A stretch of DNA of 64,000 bases from Thaumasiovibrio subtropicus. GTDB taxonomy: Bacteria > Pseudomonadota > Gammaproteobacteria > Enterobacterales > Vibrionaceae. The stretch covers positions 1,426,001 to 1,490,000 of the forward strand of contig NZ_AP023054.1 of NCBI RefSeq assembly GCF_019703835.1. Reading direction: 5' to 3'. Position numbers and translations under genes: made by a program. The notes below the pieces were generated by a model. That model saw only the letters and a list, made by a program, of their open reading frames with translations. It did not search any database and was not told where the DNA came from. Of the stretch, positions 24,518 to 34,598 are shown in pieces (position 1 is the first letter of the stretch; each line of letters starts with the position of its first letter).

Positions 24518-25675
24518 CTAATGCGCATAGTGGTTGACAAGTGCTCGGCCAATAATTAAACGCCGAATTTCAGAGGTGCCAGCCCCTATTTCATAGAGTT
24601 TGGCATCTCTGAGTAATCGACCCGCGGCATAGTCATTGATGTAACCGTTGCCACCCAGTACTTGGATGGTATCAAGTGCCATCTGTGTAGCGTGCTCTGC
24701 CGCGAAGAGCAAGCATGCGGCGGTGTCTTGCTTGGCTGTGACTTGTTTATCGTAGTTGCGTGCCACCGTGTAAACATAGCACCTAGCAGCCATCATACGG
24801 CTATACATGTCGGCGAGCTTGGCTTGGATGAGTTGATAGTCGCCAATTCGTCGGCCGAATTGTTTACGCTCACTGGCGTAAGTCGCAGCGAGTGTCATAC
24901 AGGCCGACATGATCCCCAACGGGCCACCTGCAAGTACTAAACGCTCTAGATCAAGCCCGCTCATTAATACCTGTTCCCCTTTGTCGCGTTCGCCAAGGAG
25001 TTGAGATTGGGGGATAACACAGTTATCAAACACCAGTTCACAGGTATCGGAACCGCGCATGCCGAGCTTGTCGAGCTTTTGGGCGGTAGAAAAACCCTCG
25101 ACGCCTTTTTCTATCAGGAATGCACTAATGCTGTTTGAGGAAGTCCGCGCGTAAACAATCAGGACGTCGGCGCAAGGGCCATTGGTTATCCACATTTTAT
25201 TGCCGGACAAAGAGAACCCATGCTCGACTTCTGTGGCGAGCAGTTGCATCGCCATAACATCCGAACCTGCCTGTGGTTCACTCATCGCTAAAGCACCAAT
25301 GGCGTTTCCTTGGCATAAAGCGGGAAGATATTGCTGTTTTTGGGTTTCGCTACCGTAGCGGTGTATCTGATTGACGCAGAGGTTGGAGTGCGCGCCATAA
25401 CTTAAGCCAACAGCGGCACTTGCTCGGCTGATCGCTTCCATGACGAGCACATGGGTGAGGTAGTCACAGTTGGCTCCGCCATACTGTTCATTGACGGTGA
25501 TGCCTAAAATCCCCAATGCCCCCATCTCTTGCCATAGATGGCGAGGCATTTGGTTACGACTATCGATCTCTTCAGCGAGAGGGGCGATAGTGGACTGTGC
25601 GAAATCCTCAACGGCAGATTGAATCTGCTGTTGCGTATCAGAAAGCCCGAAATCGAGCGGGTGAAAAGGATACAT
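24518..25675 (-). CDS. liuA: Isovaleryl-CoA dehydrogenase
   Basis: 385 residues, standard for acyl-CoA dehydrogenases. The FAD/substrate motifs are [17 protein letters not shown] and R-K-Q-F-G-R-R-I. The Glu in [12 protein letters not shown] sits where isovaleryl-CoA dehydrogenases carry their catalytic base, while the position used by other short-chain enzymes reads [12 protein letters not shown]. It oxidises isovaleryl-CoA and hands electrons to ETF (genes at 48975-50686). Second gene of the operon, 22 nt after liuR. Confidence 0.92.
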   Translation of the reverse strand: MYPFHPLDFGLSDTQQQIQSAVEDFAQSTIAPLAEEIDSRNQMPRHLWQEMGALGILGITVNEQYGGANCDYLTHVLVMEAISRASAAVGLSYGAHSNLCVNQIHRYGSETQKQQYLPALCQGNAIGALAMSEPQAGSDVMAMQLLATEVEHGFSLSGNKMWITNGPCADVLIVYARTSSNSISAFLIEKGVEGFSTAQKLDKLGMRGSDTCELVFDNCVIPQSQLLGERDKGEQVLMSGLDLERLVLAGGPLGIMSACMTLAATYASERKQFGRRIGDYQLIQAKLADMYSRMMAARCYVYTVARNYDKQVTAKQDTAACLLFAAEHATQMALDTIQVLGGNGYINDYAAGRLLRDAKLYEIGAGTSEIRRLIIGRALVNHYAH

Positions 25676-25697
25676 GCTTCCTCCTCGGTGCAGTTGC

Positions 25698-26069
25698 TTA
25701 CGCTTGCGTAGTCAGTGCCTCTATACAGCGCTCACGGGCGGCGGTTAGCTCTGCCATCACTGCATCGAGATCTTGACGCTTTCTCTCTAACTCTTGCTGT
25801 TTTTCATCGATCAATGTGACCATCGTTTCTAGTTGCGTTTTGCTTTCGTGGTGATCATATAAGTCGAAGAGTTCACGAATTTCTGCGAGGGAAAAACCCA
25901 AGCGTTTGCCCCGTAAAATCAATTTCAAGCGCACTTTGTCGCGGCGATTAAACCAGCGGGTTTGCCCCTCTCTGCGAGGGGTTAACAATCCTTCATCTTC
26001 ATAGAAACGAATACTACGGGTTGAGACCTCAAACTCTTTTGATAACTCGCTGATCCTAAACCACTCCAT
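25698..26069 (-). CDS. liuR: LiuR-type MerR regulator
   Basis: 123 residues from the ATG at 26069 with AGGGG upstream; twenty further in-frame codons are unlikely. The MerR helix-turn-helix reads [25 protein letters not shown], then R-R-E-G-Q-T-R. A dimerising coiled coil follows, with no metal-binding cysteines. LiuR represses branched-chain amino acid catabolism genes in many gamma-proteobacteria. A LiuR-like palindrome lies in the divergent promoter region at 26155-26170. Confidence 0.88.
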   Translation of the reverse strand: MEWFRISELSKEFEVSTRSIRFYEDEGLLTPRREGQTRWFNRRDKVRLKLILRGKRLGFSLAEIRELFDLYDHHESKTQLETMVTLIDEKQQELERKRQDLDAVMAELTAARERCIEALTTQA

Positions 26070-26154
26070 TAATACCCCTAGCGCCCCTTGTTGGAAAAGT
26101 GAACATAAGTTGACAGTTGTCGTCATCACTTTGCTGAATGGTTAGTCTGCAAAG

Positions 26155-26170
26155 TTGACGTTTACGTAAA
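26155..26170. promoter_or_regulatory. LiuR-like operator, copy 1
   Basis: TTGACGTTTACGTAAA, an imperfect 16-bp palindrome between divergent liuR and the thiolase gene. It matches 48899-48914 at 14 of 16 positions and resembles the ACGT-rich motif described for LiuR. Confidence 0.7.
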
Positions 26171-26214
26171 GGTTAGTGCTATGCTTTTGATATCGTCAAG
26201 TTTGGAGAACAAGC

Positions 26215-27378
26215 ATGGTGACAGCAAAATTTGAGCCGGTCTGGATCACACACGCTGCGCGGACACCACTCGGTAAGTTTGCAGGCACGTTGAGCCAGGT
26301 GAGTGCGCCCGCGTTAGCCGCTGCGGTATTAGGCCAGTTCGAAGATTGGGCAGACATGAGGCCAGATGGCGTGTTTCTAGGGCAAGTATTGCAAGCCGGT
26401 GTCGGGCAAGCGCCAGCAAGGCAAGCCAGCCGTGCTGCGGGCATTGGAGACCTAGTGCCTGTGACCACGATCAACAAAGTGTGCGGCTCGGGAATGAAGT
26501 CGATGATGTTGTCGTGTGATCAGATTCGGCTTGGTAGTCATGATCTCATCATCGCTGGTGGTATGGAAAATATGTCGGCGGCACCTTACTTGCAGTCGCG
26601 ACATCTGCCTAAGATGGGACATGGGCAGATTAAAGATCACATGTTTCTTGATGGCTTGGAAAACGCCGACGATGGCGAGTTAATGGGGCGCTTTGGTGAG
26701 CGATTGGCCAGTGAAACCAAAATCTCTCGCGCCCAAATGGATGAATGGGCAGCCGTCTCCGTGTCTCGCGCTCAGCAAGCGCAACGCCTAGGGTATTTTG
26801 ATCACGAGATAGTACCTACTGCAGGACTACTTCATGACGAAATCCCTCCTTCCATTCGATTAGAAAAGATACCGCAGCTAAAACCGGCTTTTGACCCGCA
26901 TGGCACCATTACGGCGGCCAATGCCAGTGCCATTGCCGATGGTGCTGCCGCGGTTGTGCTGATGTCAGCCGCGCAAGGCGAGCGACTAGGTTGCTCGCCG
27001 TTAGCGACAGTGGTCGGCTACCGCGAGTACGCCCATGAACCCCAATGGTTTACTACTGCGCCTGTCTATGCCATTGAAGCGCTGCTTCATGACCTCGGTT
27101 GGCACAAAGAGGATGTCGATCTTTGGGAAATTAATGAAGCGTTTGCGGTGGTGACGCTTAATGCCATCACGTGTTTGGGTCTAGATCCTAAAAAGGTCAA
27201 TGTTCATGGCGGCGCTTGTGCTTTGGGGCATCCCCTTGGCGCGACAGGCGCGCGCGTTGTGGTGACCTTGATTCACGCCATGCGACTCAGGCAGGTCCGT
27301 CGAGGGATAGCTGCACTGTGCATTGGTGGTGGAGAGGCGACAGCTATCGCGATTGAAATCCCTGAGGAGGCACTATGA
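26215..27378 (+). CDS. Acetyl-CoA C-acyltransferase (thiolase) of the valine/isoleucine operon
   Basis: 387 residues. Thiolase marks are K-V-C-G-S-G-M-K-S (acyl-accepting Cys about residue 88), [27 protein letters not shown] (catalytic His) and C-I-G-G-G-E-A (catalytic Cys near the C-terminus). It probably cleaves 2-methylacetoacetyl-CoA to acetyl-CoA and propionyl-CoA. First gene of a seven-gene operon whose order agrees with the ivd operon described in Shewanella-type bacteria. It overlaps mmsA by ATGA. Confidence 0.88.
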   Translation: MVTAKFEPVWITHAARTPLGKFAGTLSQVSAPALAAAVLGQFEDWADMRPDGVFLGQVLQAGVGQAPARQASRAAGIGDLVPVTTINKVCGSGMKSMMLSCDQIRLGSHDLIIAGGMENMSAAPYLQSRHLPKMGHGQIKDHMFLDGLENADDGELMGRFGERLASETKISRAQMDEWAAVSVSRAQQAQRLGYFDHEIVPTAGLLHDEIPPSIRLEKIPQLKPAFDPHGTITAANASAIADGAAAVVLMSAAQGERLGCSPLATVVGYREYAHEPQWFTTAPVYAIEALLHDLGWHKEDVDLWEINEAFAVVTLNAITCLGLDPKKVNVHGGACALGHPLGATGARVVVTLIHAMRLRQVRRGIAALCIGGGEATAIAIEIPEEAL

Positions 27379-28883
27379 GTGACACGCATCTCCATCCCGT
27401 TCCCATCTATGTGGATGGCGAGTGGCGACAATCGACCACCACAGGTTGGCAGCCCGTGGTTGACCCGACATCAGCAGAAACCATTGCTACTGTGCCATTG
27501 TGTTCCAAATCCGAAGTAGAGCGGGCTGTGTCCGCGGCACACCGTGCTTTCCTGCAGTGGCGGAACACGCCTGTATCCGAACGCGCTCGAGTGATGTTGG
27601 CGTATCAACACCTTTTAAAAGCGCATCAATCCGAGATTGCGGCCATTTTGGCTTCCGAAACGGGCAAAGTGATGGCCGATGCCATGGGTGATGTATGGCG
27701 AGGGATCGAGGTGGTGGAGCATGCCACTGCGGTTGCCCCCATGATGATGGGAGAACATCTCGAAAACGTTGCAGCCGAGATCGACAGTTACAGTTTGATT
27801 CAGCCTTTGGGGGTCTGCGTTGGTATTACCCCCTTCAACTTTCCCGCCATGATCCCCTTGTGGATGTTTCCGTTAGCCGTAGCGTGTGGCAATGGATTCG
27901 TACTAAAACCGTCTGAGCGTGTTCCCCTTACTGCGGTGAAGTTAATCGAGTTGTTTTATCAGGCGGGTGCGCCCCAAGATATCGTTCAGCTTGTACATGG
28001 TGGTGTCGCCCAAGCGCAGTGCTTATATGAACATCCCGACGTGAAAGCGGTATCGTTTGTTGGCTCCGTCGATGGGGCGCAATCGATTTATCGAGGGGCA
28101 TCGCAGGCTTTAAAACGCGTGCAAGCCCTCGGCGGAGCCAAGAATCATCTTGTCGTGATGCCAGATGCCAACAAGGAGGAGGTGATTAATGCCATTGTCG
28201 GCGCCTCTGTTGGTGCTGCGGGGCAGCGTTGCATGGCAATATCCGTGGTGGTCTGGGTAGGAAAAAGCGCTGAGTGGATAGCCGATGTTGTCGCGAAAAT
28301 GGCTGAGGTTAAACCGGGTCTTAGTGAAGAAAATGCGGCATTTGGACCACTGATATCGGCCCAATCAAAACAGCGTGTCTGTGAGTTGATTGCGTCTGGA
28401 ATCGAGGCGGGTGCAGAGTGCTTGTTAGATGGGCGTGAATTTGTTCATCCAACGCGGCCTAAAGGGTTTTGGCTTGCGCCGACGATTTTTGACAAGGTGA
28501 CGCCTGAAATGGCGATTTACCAGCAAGAGATCTTTGGCCCTGTGTTGCTGAATATGCGTGCTGAAAACTTGCCCGCCGCGATGGCTTTGATTAATGCAAA
28601 CCCTTGTGGCAATGGCACCAGTATTTTTACGTCGTCCGGGCAATCGGCTAGACAGTTTCAACATGGCATTGAGGTAGGACAGGTAGGTATTAACGTGCCA
28701 ATACCTGTTCCGCTACCTTTTTTCTCTTTCACTGGTTGGAAGAAGAGTTTCTACGGTGACCTCCATATCTACGGCAAACAGGCGGTACGTTTTTACACCG
28801 AAACGAAGACGGTTACTTCTCGTTGGTTTGACGATGAAAACGACGATGAGGGCGATGTGAATATGACCATTCAACTGCGCTAG
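27375..28883 (+). CDS. mmsA: Methylmalonate-semialdehyde dehydrogenase (CoA-acylating)
   Basis: 502 residues. ALDH-superfamily protein with [16 protein letters not shown] (typical of MMSDH), a Rossmann segment S-F-V-G-S-V and the catalytic Cys in [10 protein letters not shown] (about residue 285). K-K-S-F-Y-G-D-L and F-Y-T-E-T-K-T-V at the C-terminus are also typical. It converts methylmalonate or malonate semialdehyde to propionyl- or acetyl-CoA in valine breakdown. Coupled to the thiolase gene by a 4-nt overlap. Confidence 0.93.
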   Translation: MSDTHLHPVPIYVDGEWRQSTTTGWQPVVDPTSAETIATVPLCSKSEVERAVSAAHRAFLQWRNTPVSERARVMLAYQHLLKAHQSEIAAILASETGKVMADAMGDVWRGIEVVEHATAVAPMMMGEHLENVAAEIDSYSLIQPLGVCVGITPFNFPAMIPLWMFPLAVACGNGFVLKPSERVPLTAVKLIELFYQAGAPQDIVQLVHGGVAQAQCLYEHPDVKAVSFVGSVDGAQSIYRGASQALKRVQALGGAKNHLVVMPDANKEEVINAIVGASVGAAGQRCMAISVVVWVGKSAEWIADVVAKMAEVKPGLSEENAAFGPLISAQSKQRVCELIASGIEAGAECLLDGREFVHPTRPKGFWLAPTIFDKVTPEMAIYQQEIFGPVLLNMRAENLPAAMALINANPCGNGTSIFTSSGQSARQFQHGIEVGQVGINVPIPVPLPFFSFTGWKKSFYGDLHIYGKQAVRFYTETKTVTSRWFDDENDDEGDVNMTIQLR

Positions 28884-28929
28884 TGGATGGGCAAACTCGC
28901 GATGACTGACGGGAATAGAGAGGTAAGCG

Positions 28930-30102
28930 ATGGACTTTTCGATGAACGTAGAGCAGCAAGCCCTGGTTGATGCCGCACAGCAGTTTGCCAGCAAAGTGCT
29001 ACGTCCTCACGCCGCTGAGTGGGATAACCTATCTCTCTTTCCCAGAGAGGCGATAGCGCAAGCCGCAGAGTTAGGGTTTCTTGGCCTCTATTCACCGCAA
29101 GCATGTGGCGGTATGGCGCTTTCCCGTTTAGATACTTGCTTGCTCTTTGAAGCGCTTTCGATGGGATGCACATCAACCTCTGCTTACTTGTCAATTCACA
29201 ACATGGTGGCATGGATGGTCGGGGCGTTTGGTCACAGTGCTGAACTGAACCAAGTAGCTGAAAAGCTCTGTCGAGGCGAGTACCTTGGCTCTTATTGCTT
29301 AACGGAGCCGAACGCGGGATCCGATGCAGCGGCACTGCAAACGTCTGCGACGGTAACGGATGATGGCTTTGTATTGAATGGTGCAAAAGCGTTTATTTCG
29401 GCCGCAGGAGACAGTGATGTGCTCATTGTCATGGCGCGAGAAACGAATGGGGCGATCAGTGCTTTTGTGGTGATGGCTGAGGCAGAAGGGATCAGTTTTG
29501 GACGCAAAGAGCCCAAGATGGGGTGGCACTGTCAGGCAACGCGGACGATCAGTTTCGAAAATGTACTGGTTCCCAAGAGTAATCGGCTTGGTACGGGCGG
29601 CGATGGATTTTCAATTGCAATGCAGGGGCTCGATGGAGGCCGATTGAACATTGCGGCATGCTCTCTGGGGACGGCACAACAGGCAATCAATGAGACGCGA
29701 CGCTATATCGCTGAGCGACATCAATTTGGTCAACCGCTTGCTGATTTTCAAGGTGTGCAGTTCCGTATTGCGGATATGGTGACAGAAACGGAGGCATCAC
29801 GGCAGTTTCTCTATCACGCGGCATGGACTTTAGATCAAGCGCATGCTGGTAAGGCGGATGCAAAGCTAGCCTCGTATCGATGTGCGATGGCAAAACGGAA
29901 AGTGACCGATGTGGGTTTTGATGTATGCAATCATGCGATGCAGCTGTTTGGCGGCTATGGTTATATCAATGAGTACCCCATTGAGCGTTACTTTCGTGAC
30001 ACGCGGGTGCATCAGATTCTTGAGGGGGCGAATGACATCATGCGCGTAATCATCGCTCGTTATGTGTTAAGTGAGCAGTATCAACCGTTAGTCTTGGACT
30101 AA
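28930..30102 (+). CDS. Acyl-CoA dehydrogenase, isobutyryl-CoA dehydrogenase type
   Basis: 390 residues. Marks are C-L-T-E-P-N-A-G-S-D, K-A-F-I-S-A-A-G, R-H-Q-F-G-Q-P-L and C-N-H-A-M-Q-L-F-G-G-Y-G-Y. The catalytic Glu is in V-H-Q-I-L-E-G-A-N-D-I-M-R, the usual short-chain position, unlike liuA. It dehydrogenates isobutyryl-CoA and perhaps 2-methylbutyryl-CoA with ETF as acceptor. The operon position beside mmsA and the hydratase supports the valine route. Confidence 0.87.
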   Translation: MDFSMNVEQQALVDAAQQFASKVLRPHAAEWDNLSLFPREAIAQAAELGFLGLYSPQACGGMALSRLDTCLLFEALSMGCTSTSAYLSIHNMVAWMVGAFGHSAELNQVAEKLCRGEYLGSYCLTEPNAGSDAAALQTSATVTDDGFVLNGAKAFISAAGDSDVLIVMARETNGAISAFVVMAEAEGISFGRKEPKMGWHCQATRTISFENVLVPKSNRLGTGGDGFSIAMQGLDGGRLNIAACSLGTAQQAINETRRYIAERHQFGQPLADFQGVQFRIADMVTETEASRQFLYHAAWTLDQAHAGKADAKLASYRCAMAKRKVTDVGFDVCNHAMQLFGGYGYINEYPIERYFRDTRVHQILEGANDIMRVIIARYVLSEQYQPLVLD

Positions 30103-30146
30103 AACGGTAAGATGAATGGCTGGAGATGCCAGCATTGGGGGTAGCC

Positions 30147-30923
30147 ATGATTGAGCAAGCACGCATTGAAGTCGAGGTAAAGGACCATATTGGTATCCTG
30201 ACTATTAATAATCCACCAGCCAATACATGGACGTTGGCAAGCCTTAAACAGTTGGAAGACATCGTCATTGAGCTGGATGTCGATCGTACTGTCTACGCGC
30301 TCATTCTCACTGGCCAAGGGGAGCGATTTTTTAGCGCAGGGGCAGACCTTGATATGTTTGCTGATGGGGATAAATCCGTGGCATGGAATATCGCCCTGCA
30401 GTTTGACCGCGCGTATGAGGCGATTCGACGTTTTAAAGGGGTAACCATTGCCGCCATCAATGGCTATGCAATGGGGGGCGGTCTCGAAGCCGCGTTGGCC
30501 TGCGATATTCGTATTGCTGAACATCATGCCATTTTAGCCTTGCCTGAAACACATGTTGGCTTGTTACCTTGTGCTGGCGGCACACAGCAATTACCGCGCT
30601 TGGTCGGTGAAGGTTGGGCGAAGAAAATGATCCTCTGTGGAGAAAAGCTCCATGCCCAGCAAGCCCTAGATATTGGTTTGGTGGAAGAGGTGACCTCGCC
30701 GGGACAAAGCTTGAGCGCGGCGATGATTCAAGCTGAACATGCGACATGGCAGTCACCTATCGCGGTGTCAGCGTGTAAACGACTTATCGATGCGAGCTAT
30801 GATAGTTGTGATGGCAAAGTACAAGAGCGGGAAGCGTTTATGAAGCTGTTTGATTCAAAGGACCAGCAAGAAGGTGTACAAGCGTTTTTGGAAAAGCGTA
30901 AACCTCAGTGGCGTAATGAGTGA
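30147..30923 (+). CDS. Enoyl-CoA hydratase
   Basis: 258 residues from the ATG at 30147, preceded by GGGGG; the ATG at 30126 has its purine run too close. Crotonase motifs are F-S-A-G-A-D-L, N-G-Y-A-M-G-G-G-L-E-A-A-L-A-C-D-I and L-P-E-T-H-V-G-L-L-P-C-A-G-G-T-Q. It hydrates methacrylyl-CoA and probably tiglyl-CoA. Operon context gives the substrate. Confidence 0.87.
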   Translation: MIEQARIEVEVKDHIGILTINNPPANTWTLASLKQLEDIVIELDVDRTVYALILTGQGERFFSAGADLDMFADGDKSVAWNIALQFDRAYEAIRRFKGVTIAAINGYAMGGGLEAALACDIRIAEHHAILALPETHVGLLPCAGGTQQLPRLVGEGWAKKMILCGEKLHAQQALDIGLVEEVTSPGQSLSAAMIQAEHATWQSPIAVSACKRLIDASYDSCDGKVQEREAFMKLFDSKDQQEGVQAFLEKRKPQWRNE

Positions 30924-31001
30924 TGGATAAACAAGGCGCGGGAATGTGGCTTGGGCGTTGTTTCAGAGAAAGCGTTACCGCATAGACAGCAAGGAGCAGT
31001 G

Positions 31002-32168
31002 ATGACAAAGAGCACATTGGGAGAAGCAATCCCACAGACCTCAAATCGAATAAAAGCACTGGTTGAGATCGCTACACGCCGCTGTGACAAGGGGTTTGAG
31101 ATTGGACTGATAACGCTTAACAACCCTCATAGCTTGAATGCGCTGACCCTCGATATGCTGTCTCAGATCCATGATCAACTGTTGCTTTGGTTCGATGATC
31201 CTAAAATTGTTGCCGTTGTAATGCATAGTGATAACCCTAAGGCGTTTTGTGCAGGCGGGGATGTTAAAGCCATGTATCAGATGTCTCAGCAACCGACGGC
31301 CAGTGCAATGATGACGCACTACTTCGATGTCGAATATCGCTGTGACTATCTTATCCACACCTATCCTAAGCCCATTATTGCATGGGGACATGGCATTGTG
31401 ATGGGCGGCGGCATGGGGCTATTTATGGGAGCCCGCCATCGTATTGTGACGCCGCAAAGCTTGCTTGCAATGCCAGAAGTGAACATCGGCCTTTACCCAG
31501 ATGTTGGGGCAACGTGGTTTTTGAATCGACTTCCTCTTGGGGTTGGCCTTTTCTTGGGGTTGACTGGCGCGGGGTTAAATGCGGCAGACAGTTTGGATTT
31601 ACAGTTTGCGCATGCCTGTTTCGCCAATGACGATAAAGCCCTCTTTTTAGAAAAACTCTGCGCACTGCCGTGGACGGGTTTTCAAAATGATCATGAAAAA
31701 GTGACGACACTTATCGCGGAAATGCCCGAGGCAGAACTACCACCAAATCAATTAATGCCTTTCTTCGCGCAAATTCAAGCCGCGTGCAGTGCGAGTAATC
31801 TAAAAGAGTGCGTAGACAATTTAAGGGCCATTGATGGCAGTAGCGTGTGGTTGGAAAAAGCCATTGCCAGTTTTGATAACGGCAGTGCGGTTACCGCGCA
31901 CATTTGCTTTCGGCAACTGCGCGATTACCGGAAGTTGACGTTGCTGGAAGCGTTTCAATTAGAAATAGTGTTGTCGGTACAGTGTGGCCTGATTGGTGAT
32001 TTTGCTGAAGGCGTCAGGGCACGGTTAATCGACAAGTGTGGTGAGCCTCAATGGCTGTTTCCTTCGATTGATGAGGTGCCGTCGAGCTTTATTGACAGCT
32101 TGCTCGTTCCACCATGGGAACGTAATCCGCTGGCTGACTTGGCGCCGTCCCCAGGAAGATGTTTATGA
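31002..32168 (+). CDS. 3-Hydroxyisobutyryl-CoA hydrolase
   Basis: 388 residues from the ATG at 31002, with AAGGAG 5 nt upstream; an in-frame start 51 nt earlier is less likely. It is a long crotonase-family protein with A-F-C-A-G-G-D-V-K-A-M-Y, G-H-G-I-V-M-G-G-G-M-G-L and M-P-E-V-N-I-G-L-Y-P-D-V-G-A-T-W-F-L-N-R. These are the marks that separate hydrolases of this type from hydratases. It releases 3-hydroxyisobutyrate, avoiding toxic methacrylyl-CoA. Its TGA overlaps the mmsB ATG. Confidence 0.9.
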   Translation: MTKSTLGEAIPQTSNRIKALVEIATRRCDKGFEIGLITLNNPHSLNALTLDMLSQIHDQLLLWFDDPKIVAVVMHSDNPKAFCAGGDVKAMYQMSQQPTASAMMTHYFDVEYRCDYLIHTYPKPIIAWGHGIVMGGGMGLFMGARHRIVTPQSLLAMPEVNIGLYPDVGATWFLNRLPLGVGLFLGLTGAGLNAADSLDLQFAHACFANDDKALFLEKLCALPWTGFQNDHEKVTTLIAEMPEAELPPNQLMPFFAQIQAACSASNLKECVDNLRAIDGSSVWLEKAIASFDNGSAVTAHICFRQLRDYRKLTLLEAFQLEIVLSVQCGLIGDFAEGVRARLIDKCGEPQWLFPSIDEVPSSFIDSLLVPPWERNPLADLAPSPGRCL

Positions 32169-33094
32169 TTACTATCGCTTTTATCGGTGTCGGCAATATG
32201 GGTTTGCCGATGCTAGACAATCTTCTTCGTACAGAAGCTATTGTGCAGGTTTTTGATATTAATGAAAAAGCACGTGAATCTGCGAAAAAATTGGGTGCGC
32301 GCGCTTTCGATTCCATCCATAAGGCCGTCGCAGGCGCGGATGTTGTGATATCCATGCTACCGGCTGGGGAGCAAGTGCGTCAGGTTTATCTAGGCGAAGA
32401 TGGGCACGTGGGTATGATGGGTGAACTATCCACCAATACCCTCTTGATCGACTGCTCAACCACTGATCCAGAAACAGCTAAGTTAGTTGGAGAGTACGCG
32501 AAGAAATCGCATATGCGTTTTGTGGATGCCCCTGTTTCAGGCGGTATAGCGGGGGCGAAAGCGGGTAGCTTGACCTTTATCGTCGGTGGCTCTAACGAAG
32601 ACTTTATGTCTGCTAAGGCAATATTGAGCGCAATGGGTGGGCATATCTACCATGCTGGTGGCGTGGGTGATGGTCAGCTAACAAAAATCTGCAATAACCT
32701 CATTTTGGGCTCGGTCATGGCGGCCACCTGTGAAGGATTGGCGCTGGGTAAGTCTTTGGGGCTAGATCCCAAAGTGTTGAGTGATATCGTTCAGCAAAGT
32801 TCCGGTACTAACTGGGTTTTGGAAAAATACAATCCTTGTCCGGGCGTTTCAGACGGTGTCCCTTCAGCGAGTGACTACTCGCGAGGATTTATGACACGCT
32901 TGATGGTCAAAGATCTTAAGCTGGCAATCGAAGCCTGTGAAAGTTCGCCTCTCGCAAATGTGCAACAAGCCCCGATGACAACACAAGCACTGGCACTTTT
33001 CTCCATGCATCTATCTCAGCTTCATCAAGACCTCGATTTTTCAAGCCTTTATCAATTTTATGCCTCCTCAAAGGAGATGAAAGATGAAGATTGA
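32165..33094 (+). CDS. mmsB: 3-Hydroxyisobutyrate dehydrogenase
   Basis: 309 residues from the ATG at 32165, in ATGA overlap with the preceding stop and with AGGAAG 6 nt upstream. The Rossmann motif is I-A-F-I-G-V-G-N-M-G. It also has D-A-P-V-S-G-G-I-A-G-A and the catalytic Lys in L-T-K-I-C-N-N-L-I-L-G. It oxidises 3-hydroxyisobutyrate to methylmalonate semialdehyde, the substrate of MmsA in the same operon. Confidence 0.93.
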   Translation: MITIAFIGVGNMGLPMLDNLLRTEAIVQVFDINEKARESAKKLGARAFDSIHKAVAGADVVISMLPAGEQVRQVYLGEDGHVGMMGELSTNTLLIDCSTTDPETAKLVGEYAKKSHMRFVDAPVSGGIAGAKAGSLTFIVGGSNEDFMSAKAILSAMGGHIYHAGGVGDGQLTKICNNLILGSVMAATCEGLALGKSLGLDPKVLSDIVQQSSGTNWVLEKYNPCPGVSDGVPSASDYSRGFMTRLMVKDLKLAIEACESSPLANVQQAPMTTQALALFSMHLSQLHQDLDFSSLYQFYASSKEMKDED

Positions 33095-33836
33095 AGGCAA
33101 GATTATCGTGATTACGGGAGCCGGGCAGGGATTGGGGCAGCAGATGGCGTTGCACCTCGTCCGACAAGGTGCAGAAGTCGCTCTGCTTGATCTTGCTGAT
33201 CTCGGTGAGACAGAGAAAATGTGTCAGTTGCTCAATGGAAAAGCCCACGCTTTTCATTGCAATGTGACCGATGAGCGACAGGTTGATGAGACGTTTACTG
33301 AGATAGAAAGCCAGATCGGGATACCGGATGTGTTAATTAATAACGCAGGTATCTTGAGAGATGGGTTATTGGTGAAGAAAAGCGAAGGCACGGTTTCCAC
33401 CATGAGCCTAGCGCAGTTTCAATCTGTGATGGATGTGAATGTGAATGGCACTTTTCTGTGTGGAAGAGCGGTTGCAGCCATGATGGTTGAAAAAGAAAAG
33501 TCGGGTGTCATTATCAATATTTCTAGCGTCGCGAAAGCCGGCAATGTGGGGCAAACAAACTACTCAGCATCAAAAGCCGCAGTTGCGGCAATGACGGTGG
33601 TGTGGGCAAAGGAACTGGGTCGCTACGGTATTCGCGTCGGCGCGATTGCACCTGGGGTTGTTGAAACAGCGATGACGGCTCAAATGAAGCCAGAAGCGAT
33701 TGATCGACTCAAAAAAATGGTGCCGGTAGGTTCGATGGCGACACCTTGCCAAATCGCAGAAGCCGCTGAGTTTATCATTACGAATGACTATTTCAGCGGC
33801 CGAGTCTTGGAGCTCGATGGTGGTTTGCGGCTTTAG
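33084..33836 (+). CDS. Short-chain dehydrogenase (3-hydroxyacyl-CoA dehydrogenase type)
   Basis: 250 residues. Classical SDR marks are T-G-A-G-Q-G-L-G (cofactor), N-N-A-G (structural), a Ser in I-N-I-S-S-V-A and Y-S-A-S-K (catalytic Tyr and Lys), with P-G-V-V-E-T near residue 190. It overlaps mmsB by 11 nt and ends the operon. In related operons this gene is assigned to oxidation of 2-methyl-3-hydroxybutyryl-CoA in isoleucine breakdown; that substrate is inferred. It is FabG-like, but fatty acid synthesis is unlikely here. Confidence 0.82.
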   Translation: MKIEGKIIVITGAGQGLGQQMALHLVRQGAEVALLDLADLGETEKMCQLLNGKAHAFHCNVTDERQVDETFTEIESQIGIPDVLINNAGILRDGLLVKKSEGTVSTMSLAQFQSVMDVNVNGTFLCGRAVAAMMVEKEKSGVIINISSVAKAGNVGQTNYSASKAAVAAMTVVWAKELGRYGIRVGAIAPGVVETAMTAQMKPEAIDRLKKMVPVGSMATPCQIAEAAEFIITNDYFSGRVLELDGGLRL

Positions 33837-34468
33837 TTTGGATAGCGATAGTGACCCGTTATGGGGTAGTCAAATAGCATGGCTTCACGCTCAGGGCCAC
33901 GGCCTATGTTGTGGACGATATCGGGGCTGGTTTCGGCGTTAGTTGCCGCACTGACGACAATCCCTATATGCGGTAGGTTTCCCGGAAGCATCCACGTGAC
34001 AATGTCACCTGGAAGGTAGTGCGTCGCATCAGACGTGATTGGCAGCGTCACGCCGTGTCGCGAAAAGTATGTTTGTAAGTTTGGCACTCTACGATGGTCA
34101 ATGTTCTTATCTGGACGGCTTAACCCCCAAATTCTTTTCGAAGGGTAGTCAGCAAAGTTGGCGCGCATGTCTTCGTGAACGCGTTGTTGCAAATCGATAT
34201 TCAATGCTCTCAATGTCCGAATAACCACATCTGTACACACGCCTCTATCTGATGGGACATCGCCATTAGGGTAGTCCAATCTAACGTAGCTCCCATCATA
34301 GATAACATGATGTTCTGTACGTGCTAACGCGGCAGCAACGATCTGGGCAGGGTATTCATGCTTATCTGCTGATACCTTGCTGTTGTTTATCTCTGCTGAT
34401 GCGCTACTGGCAAACAACGCGATAGCAACGCAGATCAGTGGTGTTTTCCAAGCGGGTACGTCTTTCAT
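33833..34468 (-). CDS. DUF1287 family secreted protein (YijF-like)
   Basis: 211 residues with an N-terminal signal peptide ending A-S-S-A-S-A. The body holds D-G-S-Y-V-R-L-D-Y-P-N-G-D-V-P, then R-G-V-C-T-D-V-V-I-R (conserved Cys), V-H-E-D-M, N-I-D-H-R-R-V-P-N-L and P-G-D-I-V-T-W-M, all typical of DUF1287. The Cys/His arrangement suggests an NlpC/P60-like papain fold, so a periplasmic amidase or peptidase role is possible but unproven. Convergent with the preceding SDR gene, sharing 4 nt. Confidence 0.82.
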   Translation of the reverse strand: MKDVPAWKTPLICVAIALFASSASAEINNSKVSADKHEYPAQIVAAALARTEHHVIYDGSYVRLDYPNGDVPSDRGVCTDVVIRTLRALNIDLQQRVHEDMRANFADYPSKRIWGLSRPDKNIDHRRVPNLQTYFSRHGVTLPITSDATHYLPGDIVTWMLPGNLPHIGIVVSAATNAETSPDIVHNIGRGPEREAMLFDYPITGHYRYPN

Positions 34469-34598
34469 CTCGCTCTCTTGGTTGTTTTATGGTTCCACAG
34501 AGCATACCGACTCGTACAGTACGATGAAGTTCGATGGTTTAATATTGCGAGCTAATCTATACCAAGCTAAAGACAATGGGCCGCTTTTCGCGTCTTTA

